Shown: piece by piece, positions 1 to 7,770 of the stretch
How the letters are laid out: each line of letters opens with the position of its first letter
Position numbering within the stretch: the stretch's first letter is position 1
Assembly (NCBI GenBank): GCA_030123605.1
Contig: CP126123.1
Location: 682,001-746,000, forward strand
Length of the DNA stretch: 64,000 nt
From: Nitrospira sp.
GTDB taxonomy: Bacteria; Nitrospirota; Nitrospiria; Nitrospirales; Nitrospiraceae
Direction: 5' to 3'
The notes under the pieces: model-generated
Databases searched by the model: none
Seen by the model: the letters and a program-made list of their open reading frames with translations, nothing else
Told to the model about the DNA's origin: nothing
Translations under genes and position numbers: made by a program

Positions 1-1
1 G

Positions 2-754
2 GACGGTCTCAAGACAGGCCATGCCGCGCAAGTGTTCCTGGTCAGCAGCTCACGCGAACTCATGCCCTCGGAGATCAAGCAGTTCACGATCCGCCACGGA
101 TACGAGCCGGTCGCCATTCCGGTGGCGGTCGATGCGGTGGGGATCTACGTGCATCGAGACAATCCGATCGTGGGCCTGACGCTCGACCAGGTCGATGCCA
201 TGTTCTCGACCACGAGGTACCGGGAGTATCCGCAAGAGATACGAACCTGGGGACAGGTGGGATTGACCGGCGGATGGCAGACCGCCGCGCTTCAACCATA
301 CGGTCGCGATCGGAAATCAGGGACGCGAACATTCTTTCAAGAGCATGTGTTGGCAGGCGGCGAATTCCGGACGACGATGCAGGAAGAGCCCGGAGCCGCC
401 TCGGTCATCCTGGCATTGAGTCAGGCGCCGTTGGGGATCGCATTCAACGGGTTGGGGCTCCACTCGACGATGGTGCGTATCGTGCCGTTGGCGGAAAAGA
501 AGGATATGCCGTTCGTGGCTCCTTCGGATGCGACGATCGCCGATCAGACCTATCCGCTCCGGCGGGTCCTTTACCTCTACATGGACAAATCCGCATCGAC
601 CTCGATGGCACCAGCGACAAAGGAATTCCTGACCTTCATCAACAGCCGCGAAGGCCAGGAAACGGTGATCCGAGCGGGATTTTTCCCGCTCCCTCTGACC
701 CAGATCGAACAGACCATCGCGGCCCTCGCTCAATCCCCTTCCCCCGCAAACTAA
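2..754 (+). CDS. PstS-like phosphate-binding protein, 5' partial
   Basis: C-terminal part of a periplasmic phosphate-binding protein. The frame is open to the left edge of the window, so the true start lies outside it; the internal GTG at 32 is not the start. It aligns by eye with the complete PstS at 10860: SRELMPSEI matches SRTMKPSEI, and YGRDRKSGTRTFFQEH matches YGRNSASGTYGFFKEH, the SGT-type phosphate-binding loop. Both end in an SREGQ...GFFPL/GYFPV motif. Known role: delivery of phosphate to PstCA. It lies about 10 kb from the pst operon, so it may be a second binding protein of different affinity or a porin-linked one (inference). Confidence 0.88.
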   Translation, partial: DGLKTGHAAQVFLVSSSRELMPSEIKQFTIRHGYEPVAIPVAVDAVGIYVHRDNPIVGLTLDQVDAMFSTTRYREYPQEIRTWGQVGLTGGWQTAALQPYGRDRKSGTRTFFQEHVLAGGEFRTTMQEEPGAASVILALSQAPLGIAFNGLGLHSTMVRIVPLAEKKDMPFVAPSDATIADQTYPLRRVLYLYMDKSASTSMAPATKEFLTFINSREGQETVIRAGFFPLPLTQIEQTIAALAQSPSPAN

Positions 755-1356
755 TGGGGCGGAATTGAAGGATGGGGTTCAGACCGTCCGGCGCCTGAGC
801 CCGGTTTCGCCGGTTCTTGCTGCTTCGGCGCGCAAAAGGTATTTTCCTCCAGCGGCTCATAGCCGGCTCCGGCGTTATACGGAAACTCGGCGATTTCTTT
901 GCCGCCGGTATTCCAGATGTGCAGGCATTGAGCGGTGAGGGTGGGAAGACTGCGTTGCACCTCATCCACCGTGACGATTTTCGGCTGTTCCGTCACGCCG
1001 ATGACCATGAGACGATTCCCGTACCGCAGCGATTTGGGATTGATCGTGCCGGGATAAAACACCGCAAACTCGCCGGCTCGTTTCCCCGTATCCCTCGGTC
1101 CGAAGGCCGGTCGCTCGACGATCGGTAGTTGCGCGGCGATGATCACCAGCGCGTCCTGTTCTTCATTTACTTGAACGATTCGCCCGCCGAGTTGCACCTT
1201 CCGCCCCACTGTGGCTTTCGGCAGGACCCGCCAGGCATTGAAGTCGAAATTCTTGTCGACTCCGTTGGAGACCTCCGGCGGGAATGTGCTCAGAGGAGCA
1301 CAGCTGTTCAAGACCATCACGGCGAGGAGCCCAAGCGATCCGTACCATGGCTTCAT
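751..1356 (-). CDS. Slp-family outer-membrane lipoprotein (paralogue 1)
   Basis: 201 residues. A signal peptide ends in a lipobox LNSC, with Cys19 as the likely lipidated residue. The body carries the Slp-type core: QLGGRIVQV, then AQLPI..RPAFGP, a YPGTI strand, a GNRLMVIGV strand, and a C-terminal CLHIW motif. Two paralogues lie at 3949 and 4712. The start is preceded by AGGAAGGA. It follows the porin at 1428-2963 by 71 bases in the same direction and is probably co-transcribed. Its 3' end overlaps the stop of the convergent PstS-like gene by 4 bases. Slp function is not firmly known; members are starvation or stress lipoproteins. Confidence 0.85.
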   Translation of the reverse strand: MKPWYGSLGLLAVMVLNSCAPLSTFPPEVSNGVDKNFDFNAWRVLPKATVGRKVQLGGRIVQVNEEQDALVIIAAQLPIVERPAFGPRDTGKRAGEFAVFYPGTINPKSLRYGNRLMVIGVTEQPKIVTVDEVQRSLPTLTAQCLHIWNTGGKEIAEFPYNAGAGYEPLEENTFCAPKQQEPAKPGSGAGRSEPHPSIPPH

Positions 1357-1427
1357 CGGTCTGTTCCTTCCTGTACCTGGTTCGTTGCGCTGCCGTTCAA
1401 GAGAATCCGCTCCGACAGGCTCCGTCG

Positions 1428-2963
1428 TTACATGAACCGGACCTGAAATTGTATCAGGAATGCATTCTGCGCAAAGGCGTCGAAGGTCGCATCGTACGGA
1501 ACACCTGGCCCGTTCCCCTGGTGATGCCGAAATTCATAGTTGAATTGAATCTTCGATTGGACTTTCGGCGGAAAATTCTCGAAGTAGTAGGTCAGGCCCA
1601 GAATGGTTCTGGTGTACAGATCGTTCGATGTCGCCGTACTCGGATCGAATTGTTCGTACATTACGGTCGGCTCCCAGTTTTGGAATATCCCCTCCGAGAT
1701 CAGATATTTTCCCAGCACGTACCAGGTTCGCCTCTGCACGCCGGGAGCCCCTGATCCTCCGCAGAGGCTCTGGTCGAGGCAGGCGCCGTTGGCCGGGCGC
1801 CCCACCGTCGTGGCATTGGACCCGTCGTGCCCTTGCCACCATTCGCCTTGAAGCATCAATCCCGGAATAAGCTTGGACGTATAGCGGAAGTCCAGGCCAT
1901 ATCGATCGAAGGCACCTTTGCCGCGGCCGTTGATGTTGGTGTTGGCATTGTTGGATTCTCCCTGGATCGTCGTGAAGCTGATCCAAGAGATGTCCGTCCC
2001 GAACAGCCGAACCCTTGCATAGAAACTTTTGGGAGCGTTCGCGCCGGTCGCATTGGCGTGGAAATTGTTGTTGTTCATGATACCGGCCACATACTCCAAC
2101 CGATTGAAGAGCCGGCCTCGCACATCGGCAAAAAAGTCGCGCTCCTGCAGGAAGTCGATGGTCCCCGCCGTGCCGGTGCTGTTGCCGAGGCCGCTGCCGA
2201 CGGAGGTCAGGTAGGGGGAGCTGATCACATCCCGCAGACCGCCGGAGGTTTCCGTAAAGATTCCGAAGGGCATGCGGAAGATCCCGAAACGGAAAAACCC
2301 GACATACGGAGCCCATGATTGAAAGGGGCGAAAGTCAATGTAGGACTCTCGGAAAAAGGTGGCGGCGATGGGTTGACCGGTCGCAGCCCCGCTGCCTCCC
2401 GTGGGAGTTTCCCGGCCGAAGTTGATGCTTTGAAACTCGAAGAGGGCATGCCAACGCGGCAGGGTATCGCTGAGTCTTCCCCAAAACAGGATCTCCGAAC
2501 GCCGGATCGAAAAGTTGTCCTGACTCTTGCCTTCCGGCACATGGGCATCTTGGTGCGTATACAGCCACTGCATCGCATTGAGTCCGAAGTTCACCTTGTC
2601 CCTCAAGATGGGCAGCAATTCGGTTCTGTTTTTCCAGTCTTCGATGGCGTCGATGCGCCGCTCCCTTTCGTCCAGCCGGTATTCCTGTTCCGCACGGATT
2701 TGAATCCATTCGTCCATGGTGATCGTGCCCTTTTGCAGGAGGAGATCTTCAATGGAAATCCCCCCCGGCCGGAATTCCGTTCCCTGCGTGACGGGCGGCT
2801 GCCCTGTTTGAGGTGCGGTACCTCCCTGATCGGTGACGTTCGGACCAGGCGGTGATCCCTGCAGCTTGGGCAAACCTTGTGCCGGTGAGAGGGTTGGAAG
2901 AAGGAACGCAAGGATGATTCCTGCCGCACAAGCCCATCTATGCCTCCGAGGCATGTTGATCAT
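1428..2963 (-). CDS. Outer-membrane porin, phosphate-selective porin-like (paralogue 1)
   Basis: 511 residues with a Sec signal peptide ending near SPAQG, a proline-rich linker, a short predicted coiled segment (RLDERERRIDAIEDW) and then a long beta-barrel. The barrel is rich in alternating aromatic strands and ends FQVRFM. The segment GIFRMPFGIFTETSGG is shared with the porin at 7771. The layout resembles the phosphate-selective porin O/P type, but substrate choice is inferred from the Pst/Pho context. AAAGGAG lies 7-8 bases before the ATG. The promoter region holds a different operator-like palindrome from the other phosphate genes (3019-3041). Confidence 0.85.
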   Translation of the reverse strand: MINMPRRHRWACAAGIILAFLLPTLSPAQGLPKLQGSPPGPNVTDQGGTAPQTGQPPVTQGTEFRPGGISIEDLLLQKGTITMDEWIQIRAEQEYRLDERERRIDAIEDWKNRTELLPILRDKVNFGLNAMQWLYTHQDAHVPEGKSQDNFSIRRSEILFWGRLSDTLPRWHALFEFQSINFGRETPTGGSGAATGQPIAATFFRESYIDFRPFQSWAPYVGFFRFGIFRMPFGIFTETSGGLRDVISSPYLTSVGSGLGNSTGTAGTIDFLQERDFFADVRGRLFNRLEYVAGIMNNNNFHANATGANAPKSFYARVRLFGTDISWISFTTIQGESNNANTNINGRGKGAFDRYGLDFRYTSKLIPGLMLQGEWWQGHDGSNATTVGRPANGACLDQSLCGGSGAPGVQRRTWYVLGKYLISEGIFQNWEPTVMYEQFDPSTATSNDLYTRTILGLTYYFENFPPKVQSKIQFNYEFRHHQGNGPGVPYDATFDAFAQNAFLIQFQVRFM

Positions 2964-3018
2964 CCCGATTCTCCTTTTGCTGAGACAGAGGCAACGTCGT
3001 CCGAGCCGCCGAGAAGAG

Positions 3019-3041
3019 TGCGAATATATTATAGATTCGCA
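3019..3041 (-). promoter_or_regulatory. Promoter with operator-like palindrome upstream of porin 1
   Basis: A perfect 7-base inverted repeat, TGCGAAT-N9-ATTCGCA, encloses an exact TATAAT on the minus strand (3033 down to 3028). It lies about 60 bases upstream of the porin start. A repressor bound here would cover the -10 element. No good -35 is visible, only weak GGACTT-like matches. The tandem TAAC repeats found at other phosphate-locus promoters are absent. Confidence 0.5.
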
Positions 3042-3173
3042 AAGAATATAAGTCCGGCCGTCCGAACCGATGTTGTCCGGACAGGCTTCATCTGGCAGGA
3101 GGGGATCAAATCTATCGAAGGAATTTGCGGAGGAGTTCGTCGGCAGACAACACGAGGTCGGCGGAATCGGCCG

Positions 3174-3935
3174 TTACTCGGCTTGCAGTTTATAGCCTAC
3201 TCCGCGAACGGTCAGGATGAGACGAGGTTTCGACGGATCCGGCTCTATTTTCCGCCTCAACGAGTGGATATGGACGTCGAGCGCATGTTCTTCCAACGCA
3301 TAATCTTCTCCCCAGACGCGATCGAGGAGTTCTTGCCGCGACAGGACGTGGCCTGCCGACAGCAGCAACTGGCGCAGGATTTCAAATTCCTTGTTCGTGA
3401 CGGATTTCACGGCCTCACCGACGGTTATTTCGTACCGGGCCAAATCCATCACAATGGGACCGGCCCTGAGTACGGAGGCGGATCGGTGTTCCGATCGATG
3501 GCGTCGAAACATGGCGCGGATGTGGGCGATCAATTCTCTGTAACGGTTCGAGCAGAAGACGAAGTCATAGCCCTGCTCTAGATCACGGATGGAGTCCTCT
3601 TCAGAGCAGTGGTGTTCAGCCGGAACGATCGCGATGGACGGCACCCTCCGGAGCTGTGCTTGGCTGCGGAATTGATCGATGAGGTCGAGACGACGATCGA
3701 GAAGGGCCAGCTCCGGCATAGGGCCGTCGAACGGATTCAAGTCTGAGACCGACCGTGCAATGGAGACTCCGTACCCGTTCCGAACCAACAGCCGTTCGAT
3801 GGTTTCGGCGAAGCTCCGGTCCGTCGTAAACAACACAATGGGGGCAGGACCGCGAGCCCCGTCTCCTTGGGCGGGAGATGAAGCTTCCCTTGCGTCCGGT
3901 GAGGGATACTGCCCCCATGCGGTTCGTCTGAGCAT
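3174..3935 (-). CDS. OmpR/PhoB-family regulator with degenerate receiver
   Basis: 253 residues from the ATG at 3935, chosen because AGGAG sits 9 bases upstream; a longer start at 3968 would overlap the previous gene. Residues ~33-140 form a receiver-like domain (IVLFTTDRS, ELALLDRRL). Asp80 is in the phosphoacceptor position. The usual acidic pair is reduced to TTD, and the conserved Lys near 128 is replaced in FVFCSN. Residues ~155-253 are a winged helix (TNKEFEILRQLL, RVWGEDY, VRGVGYKL), very like PhoB. It probably binds DNA with altered or absent phosphorylation control. It follows an Slp gene by 13 bases, probably in one operon. Confidence 0.85.
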   Translation of the reverse strand: MLRRTAWGQYPSPDAREASSPAQGDGARGPAPIVLFTTDRSFAETIERLLVRNGYGVSIARSVSDLNPFDGPMPELALLDRRLDLIDQFRSQAQLRRVPSIAIVPAEHHCSEEDSIRDLEQGYDFVFCSNRYRELIAHIRAMFRRHRSEHRSASVLRAGPIVMDLARYEITVGEAVKSVTNKEFEILRQLLLSAGHVLSRQELLDRVWGEDYALEEHALDVHIHSLRRKIEPDPSKPRLILTVRGVGYKLQAE

Positions 3936-3948
3936 GGTCCGGCTCTCC

Positions 3949-4521
3949 TCAGTGCTTTTTCTGTACACAGGACGTGACCTCGGGAAGTGGCGAATTCCCC
4001 GCTCCTACGGTCTCCTTGAATTCAGCGATTTCCGTCCTTCCGGTCTGCCAGACATGAATGCAATCCGCCACCAGATAGGGCTCGCTTTTCGGCGCTCCGT
4101 TGACGACGACGGGCCTCCGTCCGTTCGTCGTGCCGACCATGACGAATCGATTTCCATTTCTCAGCATTTCCTGGGAGAGATCGGCCGGATACAAGAATGC
4201 AAACTCATACTCGCCTTTGCGATTGCCGCTGTCAGTCGGCCCGTACACGGGATGGTTCATGATTGGCAATTGTTCCGCCACGATCAGAACCCCCTTGCTG
4301 TCCTTGCTGATCTGAACGATCCGACCCCCGAGTTCCACCTTCGTGCCGGAATCGGACTTGCCGCCCGGATTACTGGGCGAGGCTTCACGCCATGCCTGAA
4401 AATCGAACGTCGGGGCAACCTTCTCGCGAATGTCCGAAGGGAATGGAGAGTGTGTCGAGCAGGCCGGCAAGAGGGCGGGAAACGTGAACAATAGACCGAT
4501 CATGTAGCGCGTCGTTCTCAT
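3949..4521 (-). CDS. Slp-family outer-membrane lipoprotein (paralogue 2)
   Basis: 190 residues from the ATG at 4521, which has AAGGAG five bases upstream; the GTG at 4527 lies inside that ribosome-binding site. The lipobox is LPAC (Cys21). Shared Slp-type features are VELGGRIVQI, AEQLPIMNHPVYGP, a LYPADL strand, GNRFVMVGT and CIHVW. It is most similar by eye to the other two Slp proteins in the window. It lies upstream of the degenerate PhoB-like regulator in the same direction and is divergent from Slp paralogue 3, sharing its 190-base upstream region. Confidence 0.85.
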   Translation of the reverse strand: MRTTRYMIGLLFTFPALLPACSTHSPFPSDIREKVAPTFDFQAWREASPSNPGGKSDSGTKVELGGRIVQISKDSKGVLIVAEQLPIMNHPVYGPTDSGNRKGEYEFAFLYPADLSQEMLRNGNRFVMVGTTNGRRPVVVNGAPKSEPYLVADCIHVWQTGRTEIAEFKETVGAGNSPLPEVTSCVQKKH

Positions 4522-4643
4522 GAGCACTCCTTGCTGAAGGTTTGGAACGTTCCGGCGGAAATCGTCATGGAAACGACCTCCGGTTCAGCCGATGGGCCTC
4601 ATACAATCTTCACATCTGTGAATCTTGTTGCACCGTAGGCCCT

Positions 4644-4698
4644 GTGTTACATTCGTGTTAACGAATTCTTGAGACGGTGTAACATCGCCCCGTAAGGT
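4644..4698 (+). promoter_or_regulatory. Candidate PhoB-type box between divergent Slp genes
   Basis: GTGTTAC at 4644, GTGTTAAC at 4655 and GTGTAAC at 4677 lie in 11-base phase (offsets 0, 11, 33). A weak -10-like TAAGGT is at 4693-4698. The spacing departs by one base from the other sites. A start of transcription near 4705 would cut into the ribosome-binding site of the gene at 4712, so the true -10 may differ. The two upstream half-sites could also serve the divergent Slp gene at 4521. Confidence 0.55.
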
Positions 4699-4711
4699 CA
4701 GGAGGTTCAGG

Positions 4712-5248
4712 ATGAAATCACGCTCTCTCGGCATGGTGGTGGCCGCCGGGCTCGTGGCCGCCGGTTGCTCGACCCCGGCGTTGTTTCCTCCGGAGGCGAC
4801 GACCAATGTCGCTCCCGCTGAATTCGGGGTCGTTCGGGCTCAACCGGACGTGTTCAAGGGGCGCGTGGTTCAGCTCGCGGGACGAATCGTCGGGGTTGAA
4901 GAATCGGCCGACGGGTTCCTCATCCGAGCGCAAGAACTGCCGCTGGAGAAACATCCGGTGTACGGACCGAAGGAAACCGGGAAGCCTACTCCTGAATTTG
5001 CGATCTCCTATCGCGGCAAGTTGGACCCCGCCGCGAGGTGGTACGGAAACAAATTGCTCGTGGTCGCCGTTGCGCAGGGGACTCAAGACATTTCCATAGA
5101 CGGAGCCGTGCGGACCGAGCCGTTGGTCGTCGCGAAGTGTATGCATGTGTGGAAAACCGGCGAGTATGGATCCTACGGCATCGCGGATTTTCCCCACACC
5201 ACCGACGGCTACTATCCGCTCGAACATCAGACCTATTGTGTCAATTAG
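4712..5248 (+). CDS. Slp-family outer-membrane lipoprotein (paralogue 3)
   Basis: 178 residues with lipobox AAGC (Cys19). It carries the family core: VQLAGRIVGV, AQELPLEKHPVYGP, ISYRGKL, GNKLLVVAV and CMHVW. CAGGAGG lies seven bases before the ATG. It is monocistronic, divergent from Slp paralogue 2 and convergent with the TPR gene at 5290. Upstream it has tandem 11-base repeats typical of PhoB sites, so phosphate-starvation control is likely (inference). The biochemical role of the family is unknown. Confidence 0.87.
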   Translation: MKSRSLGMVVAAGLVAAGCSTPALFPPEATTNVAPAEFGVVRAQPDVFKGRVVQLAGRIVGVEESADGFLIRAQELPLEKHPVYGPKETGKPTPEFAISYRGKLDPAARWYGNKLLVVAVAQGTQDISIDGAVRTEPLVVAKCMHVWKTGEYGSYGIADFPHTTDGYYPLEHQTYCVN

Positions 5249-5254
5249 ATTCAT

Positions 5255-5284
5255 CGGGGTCAGGGGGGCGGCATCCGACCCCCG
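5255..5284. terminator. Possible bidirectional hairpin between convergent genes
   Basis: GGGGTC (5256-5261) pairs with GACCCC (5277-5282) around a 15-base G-rich loop, between the Slp gene and the convergent TPR gene. There is no T tract on either side, so it is at best a weak or Rho-assisted terminator. Confidence 0.3.
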
Positions 5285-5289
5285 TTCCG

Positions 5290-6162
5290 CTACAAGTTCG
5301 GTTTCTCGATGTGAGACGGCAGCCGGCTGAATTTGCATGCGGGAACATAGCCCGCATGGCATGAGCTGTCGTAATCCTGCAACGCACCTGCCTCATCTCC
5401 CAGCATCGATCGCGCCACCCCTCGATTGTAGTAGAGCACGTGATCGCCGACGCCCATGCCGATGGCTTGTGTGAAATCCCGTTCCGCTCGATCGTACTGC
5501 CCGATCAACATGGCCACGAGTCCGCGGCTTTGATAGACGGCGGGGAGACTCCTGTCGAGCCGGGCCGCGTGGTCGAGATCTCGTCGGGCGTGATCGAAGT
5601 CCTGCCGCAAGGCATGGACCACCGCACGGTTCGCATAGATGGTGGCATCCTGACCGTTCATCTCGGTCGCCCTATTGAAGTCTTGCAAGGCTTCGTCGAA
5701 TCGACCGAGGTGACGATAGGTTTTCCCCCGGTGATTCAGGACAAGGGCCGACGGAGGTCCGAGACGAATGGCCTCATTGAATGAGTCCAGCGCCTTTCCA
5801 TACCGGTCCGACTCCAAATAGACGACTCCCAGGTTGCTGTGGTACAGCGGCTGATGCGGATTGAGCCGGATCGCCTCGGCGAAGTCCCGACTCGCCTGTT
5901 CCTTCCGACCTTGGAAGTTGTAGACAAACCCTCGCGAGTTCCAAGCCTCGGCATCAGCCGGTGACAATGAGATCGCCTGAGAGGCCTTGTCGATCGCCTG
6001 CTCGAAACGGCCTTGATGGAACTGTGTCCGGCATTGGGCCAAAAGGTCGGCGGCAGGATTCTGATCGACCGTGGCCACCGGGGTGATTGAACAGCCCCAC
6101 AGCATGGCGAGGTGCAACGAGATTCCAAGACCGATCCAAGAACGTGTTGGCGTGACGCGCAT
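5290..6162 (-). CDS. TPR-repeat lipoprotein
   Basis: 290 residues. The N-terminal signal ends in LWGC (Cys24), indicating a lipoprotein. From residue ~36 to ~270 there are about seven tetratricopeptide units, for example AWNSRGFVYNFQGRKEQA and LVLNHRGKTYRHLGRFDEA. The last unit ends with two cysteines (CHAGYVPAC). TPR arrays mediate protein-protein contacts; no enzyme motif is visible. GGGAGGAG lies just upstream of the ATG. A PhoB-type promoter precedes the gene (6211-6265) and would give a leader of about 40 bases, so it probably belongs to the phosphate-starvation set. Confidence 0.85.
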   Translation of the reverse strand: MRVTPTRSWIGLGISLHLAMLWGCSITPVATVDQNPAADLLAQCRTQFHQGRFEQAIDKASQAISLSPADAEAWNSRGFVYNFQGRKEQASRDFAEAIRLNPHQPLYHSNLGVVYLESDRYGKALDSFNEAIRLGPPSALVLNHRGKTYRHLGRFDEALQDFNRATEMNGQDATIYANRAVVHALRQDFDHARRDLDHAARLDRSLPAVYQSRGLVAMLIGQYDRAERDFTQAIGMGVGDHVLYYNRGVARSMLGDEAGALQDYDSSCHAGYVPACKFSRLPSHIEKPNL

Positions 6163-6210
6163 AGGCTCCTCCCGTCGGATGTAAACAGACCGGTGAACAT
6201 ACCTGACGGG

Positions 6211-6265
6211 AGAATAACGCCTGCCTGTTACCAGGCGCCCAAGACGGTGTTACATGCGCGTTAAC
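6211..6265 (-). promoter_or_regulatory. PhoB-type promoter of the TPR lipoprotein gene
   Basis: On the minus strand, GTTAAC (6265-6260), GTAAC (6253-6249) and GTAAC (6231-6227) have end-points spaced 11 and 22 bases apart. A TATTCT -10-like hexamer at 6216-6211 begins 11 bases after the last half-site. This is the geometry of the E. coli pstS double Pho box. The first half-site abuts the stop codon of the upstream gene. Confidence 0.65.
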
Positions 6266-7317
6266 TATTCGGTGGTTTGCTTGCGGGGAGGCTTTTTATC
6301 GGGCGGGGGCTTCGAGCTTTTCCCGGCGGATTTCACATCATCGCGGAGGCGCTTCAAGTCTTCTTTCAGTTTGTCGAGCTCCGTGGTCTGTTGTTCGACT
6401 TGCATGCGCAATCGCCGGTTGGCTTCGTCTAGGTCCTGCACCTGTTGCTGCAGATCGGTGGGTGGGCTCGGTATCGGCGCCGTCACCTCCTTGACCGGTA
6501 ACGGCGGCTTGACCGTTGCCGGCTCCGCTGCGGCAGGTTGTGGCTTGGCCGGGCCTCTGTTGCCTCCGAATGCTGTCAGCACATCACGGACGTTCAACGA
6601 AAGGTGAACCTTGTCGAACGGGCTCCAGCGCGGCTCCTTGTCCTCCGGTACGGATGCCGGTTGCGCAGGACGCATGGCCCAGAGTTTCATCCCTTTCATA
6701 TCCCGAGGATCTCGCTGTTCCCCTCCTCCTGGGTCGGCTTTCTGAAAACCATAGTGGTCATGAAGGATCACATGGAGATAGCCGTCCCGAATGAACAGGC
6801 TGCCGGCGGTGCGGTCCGTCTCGTAACCGGCATTTGGATTCTGCAATGAAAAAAACACCCGCTCGCGCGGGCCGGCTTCACGAAACGCCTTCGAAAACGG
6901 TTCCGCCAGGTTCATCAGTTCCGTGCCGGTAAAGACCGGTTTGGGATGCGGCGTTTCAAAAATACCGACGATGATCCCGCTCCAGCCGGACACTTCCAAC
7001 GAACCGAGCAGGGTCCGCATGTGATCGGCAGTGATTTGGGCCGGATGGCTGTTCAACGTCGGCGGGATTGCATGTTCATCGATGGTGTGATCGGATTCGA
7101 CGCCGATCTGCGTGCCCTTGGCTTCATAAACGGCTCGTTGGTTCAAGGGACCGACACAGCCCGACAACCCTACGAAGCAGTACCAGGCAAGGCAGACGAT
7201 GACCGTCGAATTCTTGAACGAGTCGCTGCAGCGACCTCCGGCCCAACAGAGCAGCCGGTGGCTCACAGCCGCGGGAGCGTCGTCGAACAGACGGGCCGAG
7301 AGACGAACGATGTTCAC
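6265..7317 (-). CDS. Unrecognised membrane-anchored or lipoprotein with C-terminal coiled coil
   Basis: About 350 residues from a GTG at 7317 (GAGGA just upstream). A longer open frame to 7584 exists but would overlap the lipoprotein gene at 7355. The hydrophobic stretch VIVCLAWYCFVGLSGC at ~39-54 looks like a late signal or lipobox. The middle (residues ~70-200) is a compact domain with SGWSGIIVGIFETP, RERVFFSLQNP and DGYLHVILHDHYG. A proline/alanine linker follows, then a coiled coil (DLQQQVQDLDEANRRLRM) and a Lys/Pro-rich tail. I do not recognise the family. The start is uncertain. Confidence 0.7.
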   Translation of the reverse strand: MNIVRLSARLFDDAPAAVSHRLLCWAGGRCSDSFKNSTVIVCLAWYCFVGLSGCVGPLNQRAVYEAKGTQIGVESDHTIDEHAIPPTLNSHPAQITADHMRTLLGSLEVSGWSGIIVGIFETPHPKPVFTGTELMNLAEPFSKAFREAGPRERVFFSLQNPNAGYETDRTAGSLFIRDGYLHVILHDHYGFQKADPGGGEQRDPRDMKGMKLWAMRPAQPASVPEDKEPRWSPFDKVHLSLNVRDVLTAFGGNRGPAKPQPAAAEPATVKPPLPVKEVTAPIPSPPTDLQQQVQDLDEANRRLRMQVEQQTTELDKLKEDLKRLRDDVKSAGKSSKPPPDKKPPRKQTTE

Positions 7318-7354
7318 GAGGTCCTCGATATCAGAAGGGTTGTGGAGAGCGGGC

Positions 7355-7738
7355 TCAGTTCGCGCCTTTGGATGACTTGCAGGTAAATTGTATGGCCCAT
7401 TGTCTTTCGCGGGAGACTTGTCCATCGCCGGAAACCTGCCCCTTCCATGTCTGATCGACGACTTGGCTGATTCGTGGGACTTGTCCTTCCCTGGCAATCC
7501 TGTAGCCGCCGGGGCACTTTGCGTCGAGAAGACGAAGGGCATCCCGGCGGTTCGTCGATGAGAGCACATCCTGATCGTTGACATAGGGATACACGACCGT
7601 CCCGCCCTGGTCTGACTCGATCAAGAGTTTGGCCGAGGAAGCGCATCCGCACATCAGGATCATGGCACAGGGAAGGATGGCCGAGATCCCCGAGCCTCGC
7701 CTCAACGTCGTCGTTCCCTGTCTCTGATCAGACAACAT
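7355..7738 (-). CDS. Small unrecognised lipoprotein, hidden inside a longer false frame
   Basis: 127 residues from the ATG at 7738 to TGA at 7355. The N-terminus is basic, then hydrophobic, then a lipobox-like LMCGC with Cys32 followed by ASSAK. The rest contains VYPYVNDQDVL, CPGGYRIAREG and a final strand QWAIQFTCKS, with a C...C pair that could form a disulphide. The longer open frame starting at 8104 runs antisense-like through the porin gene and should be ignored. It lies between porin 2 and the gene at 6265, same strand, and may be co-transcribed. Function unknown. Confidence 0.75.
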   Translation of the reverse strand: MLSDQRQGTTTLRRGSGISAILPCAMILMCGCASSAKLLIESDQGGTVVYPYVNDQDVLSSTNRRDALRLLDAKCPGGYRIAREGQVPRISQVVDQTWKGQVSGDGQVSRERQWAIQFTCKSSKGAN

Positions 7739-7770
7739 GGCGGTCCGGTTTTGCTCCCATCGGGTCCGAT

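Noticed and set aside
4600-4662. PhoB-type promoter for the Slp gene at 3949 on the minus strand
   Set aside because: Two half-sites exist, but the third (GTGCAAC) is three bases out of phase and no -10 lies at the right distance.
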